Numbered from the stretch's first letter, positions 1-7,530 are shown. The stretch is 11,519 nucleotides of DNA from Dehalococcoidia bacterium (GCA_030605045.1 JAUWBK010000015.1:1-11519); one strand, 5' to 3'. A program made the numbers and translations. The notes: generated by a model not told the origin, from the letters alone.

Positions 1-4
1 AGTC

Positions 5-13
5 AAAGGAGAA
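5..13 (+). promoter_or_regulatory. Ribosome binding site deciding the TTG start of rpmB
   Basis: AAAGGAGAA lies 6-8 nt ahead of TTG at 20-22. It is the main evidence that the non-ATG start is real. Confidence 0.75.
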
Positions 14-19
14 GATAGA

Positions 20-208
20 TTGAAGTGCGATTTATGTGGCAAATCACCCCAATTCGGTCATAGTGTCAGCCACTCCAAACACAAGACTAACCGTCGTTGG
101 GTGCCCAATATTCACCCGGTGACGATAAACATAAACGGTCAACTAAAACGGCTCAACCTGTGCACCAGATGCTTACGCACCCAGCACAAAGTGGCTAAAA
201 CTGCCTGA
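20..208 (+). CDS. rpmB: Large ribosomal subunit protein bL28 (rpmB)
   Basis: This is a complete 62-residue bL28, a structural protein of the 50S subunit. The sequence has the family's N-terminal CxxCGKSPQFGHSVSHS block (Cys3, Cys6), the KTNRRWVPNI segment and a C-terminal LCTRCLR block (Cys48, Cys51). Two CxxC pairs indicate a zinc-ribbon form of bL28. The start is TTG at 20-22, supported by AAAGGAG at 5-11 with suitable spacing. An ATG start is not available in this frame near the conserved N-terminus. The promoter would lie outside the window. The gene converges on argH with only 31 bp between stop codons and no convincing terminator between them. Identification is secure from motif content and length. 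Confidence 0.95.
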   Translation: MKCDLCGKSPQFGHSVSHSKHKTNRRWVPNIHPVTININGQLKRLNLCTRCLRTQHKVAKTA

Positions 209-239
209 CCTCCTTCATTAGAGTTTATCGGCTAATCAG

Positions 240-1625
240 CTACCCTCTAACTTTGGAATCTTCAACTATCTTTTTGGCGTTAGCCAGTGCCCGCGCTACC
301 TGTTTTGGCGCCGTACCACCAATGACATCCCTGGCCGCCAGAGATGACTCTACGCTAATCGAATAAACATCCTCGCTAAATAAGGGAGAAAAACCTTTAT
401 ATTCAGTCAGGCTAAGCTCGTCAAACGCTTTGCCCTTTTTCATCGCATAGCTCACCAACCTGGCCACGATATTATGAGCGTTACGGAAAGCTTCCCCCTT
501 CTTGACCAGATAATCAGCCAGGTCAGTCGCCAGAAGATAGCCTTGCTTCACGGCCTGTGCTGCGCTTTCCGTTTTAATTTTCAGCGTTGCTACCATTCCG
601 GTAAACACTTCCAGGGTCGATAGTAGCGTATCTACCGTATCAAAGAGACCCTCTTTGTCCTCCTGCAAATCCCGGTTATAGGCAAGGGGTAGAGCTTTCA
701 TCGTCGTCAGCAAAGCTATAAGCCTACCGTAAATGCGCCCCGTCTTACCCCGAGCCAGCTCGGCCACATCCGGGTTTTTCTTTTGGGGCATAATGCTGCT
801 GCCCGTGGCATAAGCCTCATCAAGCTCAATAAAATTGAACTCCGCCGAAGACCATAGAATAATTTCCTCCGCCAGCCGGGAGAGGTGCATCATGCCGATA
901 CTGGCCGCCGCCTCGTACTCAAGGACAAAATCCCTGTCGGAGACGGCATCAATGCTGTTCTGGCTTATCTGGCTAAAGCCCAACTCATGAGCCAGGAATT
1001 CCCGGTCAATATTATAGGCGACACCAGCTAAGGCGCCACTGCCCAGGGGCATGACATCAGCCTGCTTGAGGCAATGGTTAAAGCGATCAATATCCCGCTG
1101 GAACATCTCAAAATAGGCTAAAAGGTGGTGCGCCAGTAACACTGGCTGTGCCGGCTGCAAATGAGTGTAGCCCGGTATCACCACGCTCTTATTGGCTTCC
1201 GCCAGACTGATTAGGGCTCGCTGAAATTCCCTCAGCTTGACTGATGTTTCCGAGATTGCTTCCTTGGCAAAGAGGCGTAAATCCAGCGCTACCTGGTCAT
1301 TTCGGGAACGGGCCGTGTGGAGCTTACCCCCTACCTCCCCCACCTTCTCCATGAGTCGGGCTTCAATCGCCATATGGATATCTTCCCGTTCCGGCTTAAA
1401 ATCAAATTTACCCTTCTCGATTTCCCCCCGGATAGACTCCAGCCCTTGGCTAATAATTACGGCCTCTCCGGCAGAAATTATGCCCTGTTCGGCCAGCATC
1501 TTGGCATGGGCAATGCTTCCGTCAATATCATGCGCATATAAACGCCAGTCAAAGGGGATAGAGGTAGTATATTTTGCTACCAGTTCATCCGCCGCCTTTT
1601 GCAAACGACCTCTAATATGGCTCAT
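240..1625 (-). CDS. argH: Argininosuccinate lyase (ArgH)
   Basis: ArgH cleaves argininosuccinate to arginine and fumarate, the last step of arginine synthesis in the cytoplasm. The 461-residue protein has normal length and all fumarase/aspartase-superfamily signatures: HTARSRNDQV at 103-112, GYTHLQPAQP at 152-161 and the flexible catalytic loop GSSIMPQKKNPD at 275-286, which carries the catalytic serine. The N-terminus reads SHIRGRLQK where most ArgH proteins have LWGGRF; the following SIPFD, GSIAH and AEQGI segments are normal, so this appears to be a lineage variant, not a wrong start. The ATG starts 1 bp after the argG stop. Its Shine-Dalgarno sequence, GAGGAAGG, is formed by the last argG codons, which suggests translational coupling. 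It is the last gene of the arginine cluster. Confidence 0.97.
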   Translation of the reverse strand: MSHIRGRLQKAADELVAKYTTSIPFDWRLYAHDIDGSIAHAKMLAEQGIISAGEAVIISQGLESIRGEIEKGKFDFKPEREDIHMAIEARLMEKVGEVGGKLHTARSRNDQVALDLRLFAKEAISETSVKLREFQRALISLAEANKSVVIPGYTHLQPAQPVLLAHHLLAYFEMFQRDIDRFNHCLKQADVMPLGSGALAGVAYNIDREFLAHELGFSQISQNSIDAVSDRDFVLEYEAAASIGMMHLSRLAEEIILWSSAEFNFIELDEAYATGSSIMPQKKNPDVAELARGKTGRIYGRLIALLTTMKALPLAYNRDLQEDKEGLFDTVDTLLSTLEVFTGMVATLKIKTESAAQAVKQGYLLATDLADYLVKKGEAFRNAHNIVARLVSYAMKKGKAFDELSLTEYKGFSPLFSEDVYSISVESSLAARDVIGGTAPKQVARALANAKKIVEDSKVRG

Positions 1626-1626
1626 T

Positions 1627-2838
1627 TTAGCCTTCCTCTAAGCTCTCAGTACCCTGCACCTGAGCTTGAGTCTTCACTGGCAGCCCCCAGATGTGAATAA
1701 AACCAGCCGAGGCACTCTGGTCAAAGACATCACCTTTAGCGTAGGTAGCCAGACCATGACTGTATAGTGAAGAGGGTGATTTCCGCCCCACCACACTGGA
1801 GCTTCCCTTATATAGCTTCAGTCTTACCGTTCCGGTAACATGACGCTGTGAAGATTGGATATAAGCGGCTAAATCTTGATGTAGTGAGGTAAACCATAGA
1901 CCATTGTAAACTAGGTCGGCATACTCCACCGCCACCCTTTGCTTAAAACGCAGTTGCTCTTTAGACAAGGTCATCGCCTGCAAAGCCTGGTGCGCCTGGA
2001 GTAATACCATGGCCGCCGGCGCTTCATAAATCTCTCTTGACTTTATCCCCACCAGCCGATTCTCCAAATGGTCAATCCTGCCGACACCATGACCACCGGC
2101 CAGCTCATTCAACTTTTGAATTAAAGTAATGCCGTCCATCTTCTGCCCGTCAATCGTAACCGGAGTGCCCTGCTCAAAGCCAATCTCCACATAGCCCGGT
2201 GAATTGGGCGTCTCACCGGCTGATTTTGTCCAGGCAAACGCTTCTTCCGGCGGCTCAACCCACGGGTCTTCCAGAATTCCGCACTCGATACTCCGGCCCC
2301 AGAGATTTTCATCAATGGAATACGGGCTGGCAACGGTAACTGGCACCGGAATATCATAGCGCTGGGCATAGTTAATGGTCTCCTCCCGGGTCATGCCCCA
2401 TTCCCGGGCCGGGGCAATAACTTTGAGGTCAGGTGCCAAAGCATTAACGCTCACCTCAATCCTCACTTGGTCGTTGCCCTTACCCGTGCACCCGTGAGCT
2501 ACTGCCTTAGCCTCCTCCTCCCGTGCCGTGTCCACCAGAAGTTTGGCGATTAGTGGTCGGGAGAGCGCCGTCGCCAGCGGGTACTGTCCTTCGTAAAGGG
2601 CATCGGCTTTTAGCGCCGGAAAAATAAAATGATTGACAAACAACTCCTTGGCATCCAGGACCAGCGCCTTTACCGCACCAACATTAAGCGCCTTCTGCCG
2701 AATCGCGGAAAATTCACGCTCATTCCCCACATCAACCGTAACGGCAACAACGTCTAAATTATATTTCTCTTTTATCCACCTGATGGCAACTGAGGTATCT
2801 AACCCACCGCTATAAGCCAAGACTACTTTGCCCGGCAT
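1627..2838 (-). CDS. argG: Argininosuccinate synthase (ArgG)
   Basis: ArgG joins citrulline and aspartate with ATP to give argininosuccinate. The 403-residue protein begins with the PP-loop ATP pyrophosphatase motif AYSGGLDTS at 8-16. It continues with HGCTGKGNDQVR at 115-126, which contributes to substrate and nucleotide binding, and YSIDENLWGRS at 173-183. The length is typical of the family and all core motifs are intact. The ATG at 2836-2838 is preceded by AGGGAGG. It lies 22 bp after the upstream hydrolase stop and 1 bp before argH, so the three genes are probably cotranscribed. The citrulline it needs must come from an ArgF encoded elsewhere, since none is present here. Confidence 0.97.
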   Translation of the reverse strand: MPGKVVLAYSGGLDTSVAIRWIKEKYNLDVVAVTVDVGNEREFSAIRQKALNVGAVKALVLDAKELFVNHFIFPALKADALYEGQYPLATALSRPLIAKLLVDTAREEEAKAVAHGCTGKGNDQVRIEVSVNALAPDLKVIAPAREWGMTREETINYAQRYDIPVPVTVASPYSIDENLWGRSIECGILEDPWVEPPEEAFAWTKSAGETPNSPGYVEIGFEQGTPVTIDGQKMDGITLIQKLNELAGGHGVGRIDHLENRLVGIKSREIYEAPAAMVLLQAHQALQAMTLSKEQLRFKQRVAVEYADLVYNGLWFTSLHQDLAAYIQSSQRHVTGTVRLKLYKGSSSVVGRKSPSSLYSHGLATYAKGDVFDQSASAGFIHIWGLPVKTQAQVQGTESLEEG

Positions 2839-2860
2839 TTGAGCCTCCCTGAATTAAGGA

Positions 2861-3775
2861 TTATCCTTGCTTGAAGCCAAAATTATGCTCTAAAAAGTTG
2901 GTGATTTGAGAATAAACACTGGGGTATTGCCAGCGGTAATCATGTCCCGGTGCCCTGAAAAAGTATAGTATCCGGCCCGGGTCTTCCCCTTCCGGTGGAG
3001 AGAGACCAACTAAAGCCTTCAGACTGGCCCAGAGTATAGCCGGAATATCCCCCTGGCTAAACGAATCGCGGGTCATTCCGTTACTATCCAGCACCAATGT
3101 CCTTTCCAGCATAACATTCTGGTGCCAGAAAGGAGGGCCCGTCTGAATACTATAAACCTGTGGATTATCCCGCAAGATACTCATGGTACTATCCGAAATA
3201 ACGGTGCCATTACTTTCACCAGTCACGATAACCTTAAGGTCAGGAATATGCGTGGTGAGAAATTCCACTCTACAAGCTAAATTTTCTGCCTTCGATGGAT
3301 AAGCGGTAATCACCTCCACAAACTCATCAATCACGCCCCGCAAAGTTTCGCCTGTCCGCCGATAGTCCAACATCAGTGAGCTATAACCCAGGTTCTCTAA
3401 CTCAGATTCAATACCAGTAAAAATACTGCGCCACCCCGGGGAATTCTCCAGGAAACTCCACCCCCATCCACCCGAGTTAAAGACGACAACCACATCCTTA
3501 TCCTGAGCCTCCACATAGGCGGCTAATAACTGGCTGACAAAATCGTTACACTTCTCCTGGTAATCTCCGAATAACTCCTGAGCCAGCTTGGTGGCATCAG
3601 CAGCCACTGATTCCGGCACCGCCGAAAGGTCGGGCACCGATAAGGGAAGTCCCCCGGTCCCGACACCAACGGTTACCCCGACATCGGAATAAGAGAGTGC
3701 TAGCAGCCCAACGCCAAGCAGCAGCACTATGCTTAAGGCTACTAATATTCCAAGCCTGCGGATGTTAATCACCAT
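2861..3775 (-). CDS. Membrane-anchored alpha/beta-hydrolase-like protein, function unknown
   Basis: I do not recognise a named family. The 304-residue protein has an N-terminal membrane anchor or uncleaved signal at about residues 7-29 (GILVALSIVLLLGVGLLAL) after two arginines, so the rest should face outside. The main domain has features of an alpha/beta hydrolase: a strand VVVVFNSGGWGWS at 95-107, a nucleophile elbow GESNG at 186-190 (Ser188), a possible acid Asp230 in LVLDSNG and a C-terminal His278 in APGHDYRW. The triad is inferred from order, not from alignment. The stop is 22 bp upstream of argG, so it probably shares a transcript with argGH. There is no Shine-Dalgarno sequence before the ATG at 3773-3775; a GATAAT -10 lies 7 nt upstream, which suggests a leaderless mRNA. 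A lipase, esterase or peptidase-like role is possible. A link to arginine is not shown. Confidence 0.8.
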   Translation of the reverse strand: MVINIRRLGILVALSIVLLLGVGLLALSYSDVGVTVGVGTGGLPLSVPDLSAVPESVAADATKLAQELFGDYQEKCNDFVSQLLAAYVEAQDKDVVVVFNSGGWGWSFLENSPGWRSIFTGIESELENLGYSSLMLDYRRTGETLRGVIDEFVEVITAYPSKAENLACRVEFLTTHIPDLKVIVTGESNGTVISDSTMSILRDNPQVYSIQTGPPFWHQNVMLERTLVLDSNGMTRDSFSQGDIPAILWASLKALVGLSPPEGEDPGRILYFFRAPGHDYRWQYPSVYSQITNFLEHNFGFKQG

Positions 3776-3782
3776 TTTTAGT

Positions 3783-3791
3783 ATTATCTCA
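3783..3791 (-). promoter_or_regulatory. Extended -10 promoter for the hydrolase (and probably argGH)
   Basis: On the minus strand TGAGATAAT reads as an extended -10 (TGn plus GATAAT, 5 of 6 to TATAAT). Only ACTAAAA separates it from the ATG at 3775, so transcription would begin at or next to the start codon. No good -35 is visible, which is compatible with an extended -10 promoter. This is a prediction from sequence only. Confidence 0.45.
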
Positions 3792-3829
3792 TAGATTAGA
3801 CTTTTTGGGAATACTATTCGGCAACTTGT

Positions 3830-4066
3830 CTCTCTCCTTTCACGGAGACGGAGACTAAAGAAGCGTCAAAGAGAGGCTAATCCTCAATCTAGCATCCATC
3901 TCTCTCTTCATAAGGGGTGTTTAAGAGGGGCGAAGCCCCTCCCTAAATCCTCTTCCCCCTCTCCTTTCAATTATAAGGAGAGTCCAAGAGAGGCGAAGTC
4001 TCTCTTACACACCCCATCCCCCTTCCCCTTATCAAGGGGAAGGGGGACAAAGGGGGATAGGGTCAC
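3830..4066. repeat. Cluster of degenerate tandem palindromic repeat units
   Basis: This fills most of the 342-bp gap between argD and the hydrolase and has no coding potential that I can support. CTCTCCTTTCA occurs identically at 3832-3842 and 3959-3969, each followed by a GGAGA-type complement and an AAGAGAGGC-like block. Clear hairpins are GAGGGGC-GAA-GCCCCTC at 3925-3941, CTCTCCTT/AAGGAGAG at 3959-3982, AAGAGAGGC-GAA-GTCTCTCTT at 3986-4006 (one G-T pair) and the perfect 13-bp stem at 4018-4046. The right end, read on the minus strand, matches the head of the repeats at 9667 and 10546. It looks like three or more decayed units of one family inserted next to each other. Confidence 0.7.
4018..4046. 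repeat. Perfect 13-bp palindrome (inverted copy of the GGTGACC repeat family)
   Basis: CCCCCTTCCCCTT at 4018-4030 pairs perfectly with AAGGGGAAGGGGG at 4034-4046 around ATC. Read on the minus strand, the preceding bases at 4047-4066 give AGTGACCCTATCCCC, related to GGTGACCTCATCCCC at 10551. The hairpin lies just past the argD stop codon and could attenuate transcription from argD into the hydrolase, although no T-run follows it on the minus strand. Confidence 0.7.
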
Positions 4067-4117
4067 TAAACAAAAACCTAAAGGGTGTGAGGTTAACAAA
4101 CAATCTATAATACCCAG

Positions 4118-5302
4118 CTAAACAACACTGGATAAAGCTTTATCTAAAATACCGATTGCCTCATCAACTTCAGCGTTACCAATAATAAGTGGAGGCATAA
4201 AGCGCAGGGCATTGGGCTTGACCCGGTTGACCAGCAAACCCCGCTCAAGACAAGCCGATAATACCGATGCGGCAATATCACTATCAAACTCGATAGCTAC
4301 TAGCAGTCCACGTCCTCGCACCTCGGTGATGAACTGGTGTTTTGGTTTTAATTCTTCCAGCTTGCCCTTAAGATACTGCCCCACCTTCCTGACGTTCCCC
4401 ACAATATCATTATCAATAATAAACTTCAGCGTGGCATAAGCCGCGGCACAGACCAGAGGATTGCCCCCAAAAGTAGAGCCATGCTCCCCGGGGACAAAAA
4501 CCGCGGCGCTATCCTTGGCCAGAATCACCCCGATTGGTGCGCCACTGCCCAAACCCTTGGCCAGGGTCATAATATCAGGTTCAATGCCGTACTGCTCGTA
4601 AGCAAAGAGCGTTCCCAGCCTACCCATTCCAGTTTGAATTTCATCCAGAATAAGTAGCATGCCCTTCTCGTCACACCACTCCCTCACCAGCGTCAAATAA
4701 TTATCATCAGGCAGGTTGACTCCCCCTTCTCCCTGCACCGGTTCCAACATCACGGCACAGGTTTTCTCGGTAGTCGCCCCCTTTATTGCCTCAATATTAT
4801 TGTACTCCACATTGATAAAACCGGCCGGCAAAGGAATATATGGTTTCTGGTGCTTGGCCTGCCCGGTAGCCGCCACCATCGCCAGCGTGCGTCCATGAAA
4901 GGAACCAAGTGCGCTAATAACCTCATAGGCCCCGTTCAAATGGTGCTGCCCGTACCGTCGGGCTAACTTCACCGCCCCCTCACCGGCCTCGGCACCACTA
5001 TTGCTGAAAAATACTTTATCGAGGCAACTATTGTTGACCAGAAGCTCGGCCACACGAATCTGAGGAACCGTATAAAACTGATTCGAAACCTGAATGAGAG
5101 TACGTACCTGCTCGGTCACTGCCTCGGCGACCACTGGTGGGCAGTGCCCCAGACTGTTGACCGCCCAGCCAGCCACAAAGTCCAGATATTCACGCCCATT
5201 ATCATCCCACACCCGTGCCCCTTCCCCTCTGACCAGGGTCACCGGTATCCGCTCTACAGTGTGCATAAAGTATTTTTTCTCAAGCTCCGGCCAATTACTC
5301 AT
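4118..5302 (-). CDS. argD: Acetylornithine aminotransferase (ArgD), class III PLP enzyme
   Basis: ArgD transfers an amino group from glutamate to N-acetylglutamate semialdehyde, giving N-acetylornithine. The 394-residue protein has the class III aminotransferase pattern: SNSGAEA at 100-106, FHGRT at 135-139, EPVQGEGG at 187-194, LDEIQTGMGR with PLP-binding Asp220, the Schiff-base Lys249 in LAKGLGSGAPIG, and GSTFGGNPL at 275-283. I start it at ATG 5300-5302 (MSNWPELEKKYF), which has GGGGGTGAAG directly upstream and fits the family N-terminus. The same frame stays open to ATG 5336-5338, 12 codons earlier, but AAGGAG touches that ATG with no spacing. A role in lysine synthesis as a succinyl-diaminopimelate aminotransferase cannot be excluded. 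Its neighbours argB and argJ favour arginine. Confidence 0.95.
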   Translation of the reverse strand: MSNWPELEKKYFMHTVERIPVTLVRGEGARVWDDNGREYLDFVAGWAVNSLGHCPPVVAEAVTEQVRTLIQVSNQFYTVPQIRVAELLVNNSCLDKVFFSNSGAEAGEGAVKLARRYGQHHLNGAYEVISALGSFHGRTLAMVAATGQAKHQKPYIPLPAGFINVEYNNIEAIKGATTEKTCAVMLEPVQGEGGVNLPDDNYLTLVREWCDEKGMLLILDEIQTGMGRLGTLFAYEQYGIEPDIMTLAKGLGSGAPIGVILAKDSAAVFVPGEHGSTFGGNPLVCAAAYATLKFIIDNDIVGNVRKVGQYLKGKLEELKPKHQFITEVRGRGLLVAIEFDSDIAASVLSACLERGLLVNRVKPNALRFMPPLIIGNAEVDEAIGILDKALSSVV

Positions 5303-5354
5303 CTTCACCCCCATTAGGTTTTTACTTAGTAACCCCATCTCCTTCTTTCGTGAA

Positions 5355-5360
5355 ATTATA
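5355..5360 (-). promoter_or_regulatory. Possible -10 element for argD at the edge of the AT-rich repeat
   Basis: A perfect TATAAT is read on the minus strand, 52 nt upstream of the preferred argD start, at the end of the inverted-repeat element. No convincing -35 lies at 16-18 bp (the nearest TTGTTT is 20 bp away). In AT-rich DNA this may be chance. Confidence 0.3.
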
Positions 5361-5463
5361 AACTCTAACTTCTAAATACTAAACAAGTTCAAAATTGTTT
5401 AGTTTCTTTGGATTTTGGTCATTTGATATTGTTTAGAGTTTAGAAATTAGTATTTAGTATTTA
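5357..5463. repeat. AT-rich inverted-repeat element between argB and argD
   Basis: The arms 5360-5386 and 5429-5455 are inverted copies of each other, identical at 22 of 27 positions (core TTGTTTAG..TTTAGAA.TTAG), around a 42-nt centre. The element fills the 158-bp gap between the preferred argD start and the argB stop, and its right edge reaches the argB stop codon. TTAGTATTTA blocks at 5448-5457 and nearby repeat the arm sequence. No ORF is present. It has the character of a non-coding miniature palindromic repeat. Confidence 0.65.
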
Positions 5464-6258
5464 AGACATATATATTGTTGTCCCCCCGCCCTGCCCCTCA
5501 ATCTCCCGGAGCAGGGCGTGTGGCTCTCTACCATCGATGATGCGTGTCGTTGAGGTAGTCGCTAAAGCTCTGAGGCAGGCTTTGATTTTGGGAATCATCC
5601 CTCCTGAAGCTACACCGGAAGCCATTAAAGCCTCAGCCTCGCTGGATGATAACCGAGGCAGCAACTTGCCTGATTGGTCACCGATACCAGCGACATCGGT
5701 CAAAAAGATAAGCCTTTCCGCACCAATCGCCGCCGCTATATCACCGGCAACCAGGTCACCATTAATGTTAAGCATCTGTGGTGCGTCGTCCGGTTTAGCC
5801 AGGGAATGAAGGCCCACCGGAGAAATTACCGGCACATAGCCAGCTTGTAATAAAGATTCCAGAAGCGCCATGTCCACTTTCACCACCTCACCCACGTAGC
5901 CCAGCTCTGCATTCTTAATCTTACTCTGAATAAGTGCTCCGTCAACGCCACTAATGCCTACCGCCCGCCCGCCTGAGTTATTAATTGCCGCCACAATCTC
6001 CTTATTGACTAACCCGGCCAGCACCGCCGTCGCCACCTCTAGTGTTGCCTTATCAGTTACCCGTTCGCCTCGGACAAATTGCGTGGCAATCCCGTGCTTG
6101 GCAAGCCATTCGGTAATTAGGTTACCGCCACCATGGACGACGACCAATAATTCGCCCTGCTGCTGGAGATGAACTATATCCTCAAAGGTAGTATCATTGC
6201 TACCTAAAGCCGCCCCACCTATCTTGATCACCGTCACTTTATTCAGCTCAACACTCAT
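5461..6258 (-). CDS. argB: Acetylglutamate kinase (ArgB)
   Basis: ArgB phosphorylates N-acetylglutamate with ATP, the second step of ornithine synthesis. The 265-residue amino-acid-kinase-fold protein shows KIGGA at 12-16 (Lys12, phosphoryl-transfer lysine), VVHGGG at 40-45 for the acetylglutamate side, NINGD at 164-168 (Asp168, matching the catalytic aspartate of E. coli ArgB) and GGMIPKI at 219-225 (Lys224). DGREPHALL at 242-250 is the usual C-terminal segment. It is short, beginning only 11 residues before the first lysine, so it lacks the N-terminal helix typical of arginine-inhibited hexameric forms. The ATG at 6256-6258 has AGAAGGTG upstream, overlapping the argJ stop, and the gap is 14 bp; the two are one operon. 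Confidence 0.97.
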   Translation of the reverse strand: MSVELNKVTVIKIGGAALGSNDTTFEDIVHLQQQGELLVVVHGGGNLITEWLAKHGIATQFVRGERVTDKATLEVATAVLAGLVNKEIVAAINNSGGRAVGISGVDGALIQSKIKNAELGYVGEVVKVDMALLESLLQAGYVPVISPVGLHSLAKPDDAPQMLNINGDLVAGDIAAAIGAERLIFLTDVAGIGDQSGKLLPRLSSSEAEALMASGVASGGMIPKIKACLRALATTSTTRIIDGREPHALLREIEGQGGGTTIYMS

Positions 6259-6272
6259 CTTGTAACACCTTC

Positions 6273-7478
6273 TCAGGTTGTATAGTGGCTGTTAATCGTT
6301 ACATACTCTTCGGACAGGTCACAACCCCAGGCAGTCGCCGTGGCACTTCCCAGATTAAGCTGCAAAACTATAGCTACCTCACTGCCACTTAATATCCTTA
6401 CCGCTTCTTCCCAGTCAAAAGGTTGCGGGCACCCGGCCTTTAACAGACAGAGATTACCCAGGTAAAGGTCAATTTTTGCCTCCACCACCTCCACACCACT
6501 CCGCCCCACCGCCGCCACGATCCGCCCCCAATTAGGGTCATTACCGTGTATTGCTGACTTCACCAGGGGTGAGCCAACTATCGTCCGGGCAGCTAACTTG
6601 GCGGCAGCGATATTCGGTGCCCCACCAACCGTAACCTCGACAAGCTTGGTGGCCCCCTCGCCATCACGAGCCGTACATTTGGCGAGATGGATACACAACT
6701 GGTTGAGAGCCTGTTGGAAGACTTCACCTCGCCGACTACCCGGTGAAATTGGTTCACCACCGGCCAGCCCGTTAGCCATTAACAGCACCGTATCGTTGGT
6801 ACTGGTATCACCATCGATTGAAACCAGATTAAAGGAAACGTCTGCCGCCTGGCGCAAGGCTGACTTGAGAAAATCCATATCCGTGCTGGCATCGGTAGTC
6901 AAAAAACAAAGAAAAGTAGCCAGGTCAGGATGAATCATCCCGGCGCCTTTGGCTACCCCACCAATGATGAACCCACCCTCATCACTTTTGACGGCTGTCT
7001 CCTTGGGTACGGTATCCGTGGTCATAATTGTTCTGGCTAGCTCATGACCACCGTCCCGAGAAAGAGCGATTTGCCTCATGCCATTTCTCAGGCGCTCCAT
7101 CGGTAACGTTTGTCCAATTACGCCAGTACTGGCCACCAGAACGTCTTCTGGTGCTATACCAATCACCTCCGCGGCTAGCCTTGCCATCTCCACGGCATCA
7201 GCCAGGCCTTGCTCACTAGTACAGGCATTGGCACAACCGCTATTTACCACTACCGCCGTGGCCCTGCCGCCTCGCAATCGCTGCTGGCACAAAACTACCG
7301 GTGCCGCCTTAATTCGGTTGGTGGTAAATAGACCCGCCGCCACACATGGCACTTCGGAAGCGAGAATGCCAAGGTCCAAACCTTTCTCTTTCTTTATACC
7401 CGCATAAGTGGCACCGGCACAAAACCCCTCAGGTGAGGTAACGCTACCCGAAGGAATGAATTCGAACTTGGCTTCCAT
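6273..7478 (-). CDS. argJ: Glutamate N-acetyltransferase / ornithine acetyltransferase (ArgJ)
   Basis: ArgJ moves the acetyl group from N-acetylornithine to glutamate, closing the acetyl cycle. Some members also use acetyl-CoA; which type this is cannot be told. The 401-residue precursor has NSGCANACT at 79-87, the oxyanion segment STGVIG at 117-122 and the self-cleavage region KGAGMIHPDLATFL at 177-190. Cleavage is expected between Ala187 and Thr188, giving an alpha chain and a beta chain with N-terminal nucleophile Thr188. DGDTSTNDT (222-230) and the final WGCDLSEEYVTINSHYTT are typical. I start at ATG 7476-7478. A TTG two codons upstream (7484) is also open but lies only 3 nt from the predicted -10. 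There is no Shine-Dalgarno sequence. It is the first gene of the arginine cluster. Confidence 0.96.
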   Translation of the reverse strand: MEAKFEFIPSGSVTSPEGFCAGATYAGIKKEKGLDLGILASEVPCVAAGLFTTNRIKAAPVVLCQQRLRGGRATAVVVNSGCANACTSEQGLADAVEMARLAAEVIGIAPEDVLVASTGVIGQTLPMERLRNGMRQIALSRDGGHELARTIMTTDTVPKETAVKSDEGGFIIGGVAKGAGMIHPDLATFLCFLTTDASTDMDFLKSALRQAADVSFNLVSIDGDTSTNDTVLLMANGLAGGEPISPGSRRGEVFQQALNQLCIHLAKCTARDGEGATKLVEVTVGGAPNIAAAKLAARTIVGSPLVKSAIHGNDPNWGRIVAAVGRSGVEVVEAKIDLYLGNLCLLKAGCPQPFDWEEAVRILSGSEVAIVLQLNLGSATATAWGCDLSEEYVTINSHYTT

Positions 7479-7487
7479 TAACAAAAC

Positions 7488-7515
7488 TATATCACACTGA
7501 ACATAGCTGAGACAA
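7488..7515 (-). promoter_or_regulatory. Predicted promoter of argJ (leaderless)
   Basis: On the minus strand, -35 TTGTCT (7515-7510), a 16-bp spacer and -10 GATATA (7493-7488) preceded by TGT (extended -10) are followed after 9 nt by the argJ ATG. Transcription would start within a few bases of the ATG, matching the absence of a ribosome binding site. Prediction from sequence only. Confidence 0.45.
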
Positions 7516-7517
7516 TG

Positions 7518-7530
7518 CTAGTATAACTAG
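7518..7530. promoter_or_regulatory. Small palindrome upstream of the argJ -35, possible operator
   Basis: CTAGT-ATA-ACTAG is a perfect 5-bp inverted repeat located 2 bp upstream of the argJ -35. The half-site TACTAG is repeated next to the -35 of the divergent FAH gene. A repressor or activator site is a guess. Confidence 0.3.

Noticed and set aside
209..239. Terminator between rpmB and argH
   Set aside because: Only a 5-bp ATTAG/CTAAT match without a T-run; not enough to call.
3920..4066. CRISPR-like array in the argD-hydrolase gap
   Set aside because: The repeats are palindromic, diverged and of uneven spacing, with no constant repeat and unique spacer pattern.
5300..5338. Longer argD starting at ATG 5336-5338
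   Set aside because: AAGGAG touches that ATG with no spacing and the extra 12 residues do not fit the family N-terminus; ATG 5300-5302 has GGGGGTGA correctly placed. Not excluded.
7479..7484. TTG start of argJ two codons upstream
   Set aside because: It lies only 3 nt from the predicted -10 and adds nothing conserved; the ATG at 7476-7478 is preferred.
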